From the NCBI GenBank assembly GCA_964512045.1, contig CAZEJK010000233.1:1-8113 (forward strand): a DNA stretch of 8,113 bases, in the 5' to 3' direction. The translations under genes and the position numbers were made by a program. This document shows, in pieces, positions 5,590-8,113 of the stretch (within the stretch, counting starts at the first letter, position 1; each line of letters opens with the position of its first letter). The DNA comes from CAZEJK01 sp964512045. GTDB taxonomy: Bacteria; Acidobacteriota; Thermoanaerobaculia; Thermoanaerobaculales; Sulfomarinibacteraceae. The notes beneath the pieces were generated by a model. That model was not told where the DNA came from and did no database searches. It was given only the letters and a program-made list of their open reading frames with translations.

Positions 5590-7824
5590 TCACAGCAGCC
5601 AGGCGTAACCCAGCTTGAGGAAAACCGTCCGGGAGCTGCGCACCAGCGGGTCGGCGTTCGGCGACTCGAACGCGTCGCTGTACCCCACATACAGCACTGA
5701 CTGCGGGTTGATCGTGTAGGAGAAGAGGAGCTGACCGAACAGGTCCCGGCTCCGCCGCTCGACGGGATCGCTGTACAACGACCGGTTCCGGTGAACATCT
5801 GTGTACTGCACGATCAGGCGCACCAGCGTGCGCACGTCGTGCTGCCAGGCGATCCGCAGCTCCGAGACCTCGGCCTCGAACAGACGTCCCTGGTCCACAT
5901 CCAGGCGCGAGAAGAGATGGCTCAGCGAGAGCAGGAGGTGCCGCCCCATGTTGTAGGAGATCTCCGGCTCCACCTCGAGCCGGCTCGCCGGGCGCACGTG
6001 CTCGAAGTCGATCCAGTCGCCGATATCGATGTCCAGGCCGAGCTGCAGATCGCCGGTCGGACGGCTCGAGAGATCCACGCTGCCGAAGACGTGATCGAAC
6101 GCCACGCCGGCGAACACACGCTCGCGGGATCCGCCTCGGACGGTCACGTTGCTCTGGAGCGCGCCTTCCCAACGCACCCACGCCTCGGCCTCCCGCTCAA
6201 GCAGATCCCCACCCTGCGTCTCCGTCCGATCCAGGTCACCCCCGACCTCGATCCGGTTGTACCAGCTCGGCCGGTCCCCCCACCAGGAGTGCTCCAAGCG
6301 GGCAACACCTCGTCGCGTACCCACCTGGGTGATGAACCCAAGATCCGCACGAAAGTCGTCGGCGAGCTCGGTGTAGCTCACTGCTGCGTTCCAGTCGCGG
6401 GTGGAGTGCCGGTACTGTGCGGTGAACGCATGCCCGTCCGCAGAGTCGTCCGCCTGCCCCAGCTGCTCCTGCATCTGACGTGAGTACGAGCTGTCGGACA
6501 ACGCTGCGTTGAGCGTGATGGTGTCCGCCAGCGACAACCGGAGTCGCGCATCAACGCTCGCCACAGCGTTGCTGTAGCTACCACCTCGGCGATCGGTCAC
6601 CATCGCTCCGATGGTCGAGCCCGGTCCGAGATCGTAACGGTAACGGCCGACCGTCGCGGTCGTCGACAGGTCGAACTGCGCCGAGGTGGAGCTCTCAGGC
6701 CCCGGAGCAATCAGCGTCGTCACCTCGTCAGACGCCGTGAACACCCCGAAGGTGTGGCGACCCCGTTTGCCCGTGAGCTTCACAGCGGCGGTAGGATCCA
6801 CGATCGTGCGTGTGTACACGAGATTGAACGGTGTGTCGAACGTGTCCACGCCTTCCAGGAAGAACGGGCGCTTCTCGGGAAAGTAGAGGGAGAACTGCTG
6901 GTTGATGGCCAGCTGGACGGCATCTGCCTCCACCTGTGAGAAGTCCGGGTTGATGGCGCCGCTCAGGGTCAGGTCTGGAGTCACCCCCCAGCTCAGGTCC
7001 ACCCCGAGCTCCGGATCGACCGATCCCGCTTCCAGCGGCGCGTCGAGATCCCCGCCGATGCGAACCTCCGTTCTCGCGGCGGTCAGCGTTGGCGCCACCT
7101 CGATATGGCGGCCTGGCCGGACCCCTTCAAAGCCAACGAGCTTGTCCGCCTGCCCGAGGTAGGTGTTGCTGCCCCGCAACCGGGGCCACAGACCGATGTG
7201 GTGCCGGTCGACCCGAGGGTAGCTGCGGAACGCATCGATGCCCCAGGTCTGCGGACCACTGGAGGCCGGGAACCGCAGCTGACTGAACGGGATCGCCATC
7301 TCGACCACGTACCCGTTGGCAGTGATCCGTCCCGCCGACGACCAGATGGCATCCCACGAGTCATCGTAGCTGCCGCCGATGTCGTCGTTGATGGCATCCA
7401 TCTGCACACCGAGGGGGTTGACCAGAAACTCGAACGCCCGCCGCTCGTCGTTGAAGGTGTCCAGTGCAATGCCGACCCAGTCGTCCCCCCACAGGTTGTC
7501 GCGATCCGAGTAGCGGGCACGGATCTCGTCGGGCTCCGGATCCGATGCGCGAAACGCCACCAGCAGCCGGTGCTCGTCGTACGTCAGCAGCACCTGGGTC
7601 TGCACCGGCGGGGGAACGTTCTCGCCGGGGGACACCTCGTACCGCAGCTCGCGGACCAGCGCTTCCTCCCACGCTGCCTCGTCCAAGCGACCGTCCACGA
7701 CGACGCGCGAGGTCGTCGGCTCGATCCGTGAAACAACACGTTCCCTGAGCTGCGGGCCCTGACCGGCAGCGACAGTCGCCAACAGCATCGCGACGATGAA
7801 CGGAGCTCGTGCAGTCCAGCGCAC
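5590..7824 (-). CDS. CBM9-like / DUF5916 family predicted outer-membrane beta-barrel protein
   Basis: This encodes 744 residues. A signal peptide covers about 1-21 (RWTAR, hydrophobic core, TVAAG). Residues about 33-230 resemble the carbohydrate-binding family 9-like domain (PF06452): VVVDGRLDEAAWEEA at 41-55, DDWVGIALDTF at 114-124, FEFLVNPLGVQMD at 131-143, and DDSWDAIW followed by GYVVEMAIPFSQLRF at 154-185. From about 235 the chain matches DUF5916 (PF19313). It has INPDFSQVEADAVQLAIN at 291-308, the hallmark FPEKRPFFLEG at 315-325, and then many alternating polar/apolar strands typical of a barrel, ending VFLKLGYAWLL. The length is usual for the family. Function is not established for the family; import or binding of a glycan or peptide at the outer membrane is a guess. 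The GTG at 7824 is the only start that keeps the signal peptide, because a TGA in the same frame lies at 7831-7833. It has no recognisable Shine-Dalgarno sequence. Confidence 0.88.
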   Translation of the reverse strand: MRWTARAPFIVAMLLATVAAGQGPQLRERVVSRIEPTTSRVVVDGRLDEAAWEEALVRELRYEVSPGENVPPPVQTQVLLTYDEHRLLVAFRASDPEPDEIRARYSDRDNLWGDDWVGIALDTFNDERRAFEFLVNPLGVQMDAINDDIGGSYDDSWDAIWSSAGRITANGYVVEMAIPFSQLRFPASSGPQTWGIDAFRSYPRVDRHHIGLWPRLRGSNTYLGQADKLVGFEGVRPGRHIEVAPTLTAARTEVRIGGDLDAPLEAGSVDPELGVDLSWGVTPDLTLSGAINPDFSQVEADAVQLAINQQFSLYFPEKRPFFLEGVDTFDTPFNLVYTRTIVDPTAAVKLTGKRGRHTFGVFTASDEVTTLIAPGPESSTSAQFDLSTTATVGRYRYDLGPGSTIGAMVTDRRGGSYSNAVASVDARLRLSLADTITLNAALSDSSYSRQMQEQLGQADDSADGHAFTAQYRHSTRDWNAAVSYTELADDFRADLGFITQVGTRRGVARLEHSWWGDRPSWYNRIEVGGDLDRTETQGGDLLEREAEAWVRWEGALQSNVTVRGGSRERVFAGVAFDHVFGSVDLSSRPTGDLQLGLDIDIGDWIDFEHVRPASRLEVEPEISYNMGRHLLLSLSHLFSRLDVDQGRLFEAEVSELRIAWQHDVRTLVRLIVQYTDVHRNRSLYSDPVERRSRDLFGQLLFSYTINPQSVLYVGYSDAFESPNADPLVRSSRTVFLKLGYAWLL

Positions 7825-7874
7825 AGTGGATCAGTCGACGGGACCGGAGGGACCCGGCCCGCGCGGCGCGAAGC

Positions 7875-7904
7875 ATCATAGCAGCTCCCTGCCGTTGGTG
7901 TCCC
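7875..7904 (-). promoter_or_regulatory. Likely extended -10 promoter of the DUF5916 gene
   Basis: On the minus strand the -10 box reads TATGAT (7880-7875), preceded by TGC, so it is an extended -10 (TGnTATGAT). GGGACA at 7904-7899 matches four of six -35 positions with an 18-base spacer. Transcription would start near 7868, leaving a leader of about 44 bases before the GTG. Confidence 0.5.
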
Positions 7905-7943
7905 TTCGTGCCGCGGGTTCGCATCGGCGACGCTGGTGTGTGC

Positions 7944-7964
7944 ACCGGCCACCGGAGACCGGCG
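7944..7964. repeat. Three tandem heptamers with ACCGG core
   Basis: ACCGGCC, ACCGGAG and ACCGGCG follow one another directly with a 7-base period. They lie about 40 bases upstream of the -35 box of the DUF5916 promoter and touch the 16-bp repeat that starts at 7965. They could be regulator contact sites, or low-complexity GC-rich sequence. Confidence 0.4.
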
Positions 7965-7980
7965 CGCGGCCGCGTTGGCG
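7965..7980. repeat. 16-bp direct repeat, right copy
   Basis: CGCGGCCGCGTTGGCG is identical to positions 41-56. Three further bases match just upstream, after one mismatch. Both copies lie outside genes, which suggests a dispersed intergenic element, though the high GC raises the chance of coincidence. Confidence 0.45.
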
Positions 7981-7996
7981 ACTCAAAACTCCGTAT

Positions 7997-8012
7997 CTTC
8001 GAAAGTTCGAAG
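7997..8012. promoter_or_regulatory. Palindrome CTTCGAA-AG-TTCGAAG
   Basis: Two perfect 7-bp arms are separated by two bases, at the edge of the AT-rich island. The short centre makes a DNA-bound dimer more likely than an RNA hairpin. It lies about 95 bases upstream of the DUF5916 promoter's -35 box, so it may instead serve a gene outside the window. Confidence 0.35.
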
Positions 8013-8113
8013 CAAAGCGCCTGGGTTGAGTTCTAAGTTTTTGATTTTGAATTCTTAATGCCGCCCGCACGCCCCAATGCATGCTCTGGGAGCTTCAGGC
8101 ATCGACGGGGTGC

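Larger units (their letters stand above)
7825..8113. other. Intergenic region upstream of the DUF5916 gene, with AT-rich island
   Basis: No gene is supported in these 289 bases. From the DUF5916 side outward the region holds a likely minus-strand promoter (7875-7904), three ACCGG heptamers (7944-7964), a 16-bp sequence that recurs at 41-56, a palindrome at 7997-8012 and an AT-rich island. Positions 7981-8060 are about 38% G+C and 8031-8060 only 20%, against about 65% around them. A minus-strand gene beyond the window could end at the TGA at 8095-8097, but only five codons would be visible. Confidence 0.6.

Overview
The window is GC-rich DNA (roughly 65% by eye), packed with genes, from a Gram-negative bacterium. 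Four products carry export signals, and one is a large DUF5916-type predicted outer-membrane beta-barrel. That family is common in Acidobacteriota, Gemmatimonadota and Bacteroidota. The high GC makes one of the first two more likely, but I cannot place the organism with confidence. I see no rRNA, tRNA, CRISPR array, transposase or phage gene.

Layout. Positions 1-225 hold no gene I can support. A block of four minus-strand genes, read right to left from a promoter near 3656 to a hairpin at 226-249, encodes an unrecognised helical protein (3630-2890), a secreted S9-type alpha/beta hydrolase with an N-terminal coiled coil (2845-1763), an NADPH-dependent FMN reductase-like flavoprotein (1678-1100) and an exported methionine-rich DUF4412 protein (1028-279). 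Gaps of 44, 84 and 71 bases and good Shine-Dalgarno sequences fit one operon. A divergent intergenic region (3631-3780) holds a perfect 10-bp inverted repeat. On the other side, on the plus strand, lie a sulfatase-fold lipoprotein (3781-5127) and a small membrane-anchored protein with an Ada-like zinc module (5277-5525). Converging on that pair from the right is a 744-residue CBM9-like/DUF5916 protein (7824-5590). It is preceded by a likely extended -10 promoter and a 289-base intergenic region with an AT-rich island, three ACCGG heptamers and a palindrome.

How the parts may fit together. Most products act at or outside the inner membrane: a hydrolase, a sulfatase-like lipoprotein, a DUF4412 protein and a beta-barrel. 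This looks like a set of envelope genes rather than a defined pathway, and no substrate can be read from the sequence. The strongest unusual signal is the sulfatase-fold lipoprotein. It keeps the scaffold of its family but has replaced nearly every catalytic and metal-binding residue. The second is the symmetric element between the divergent promoters. I found no clear evidence of a new multi-gene defence or mobile system.
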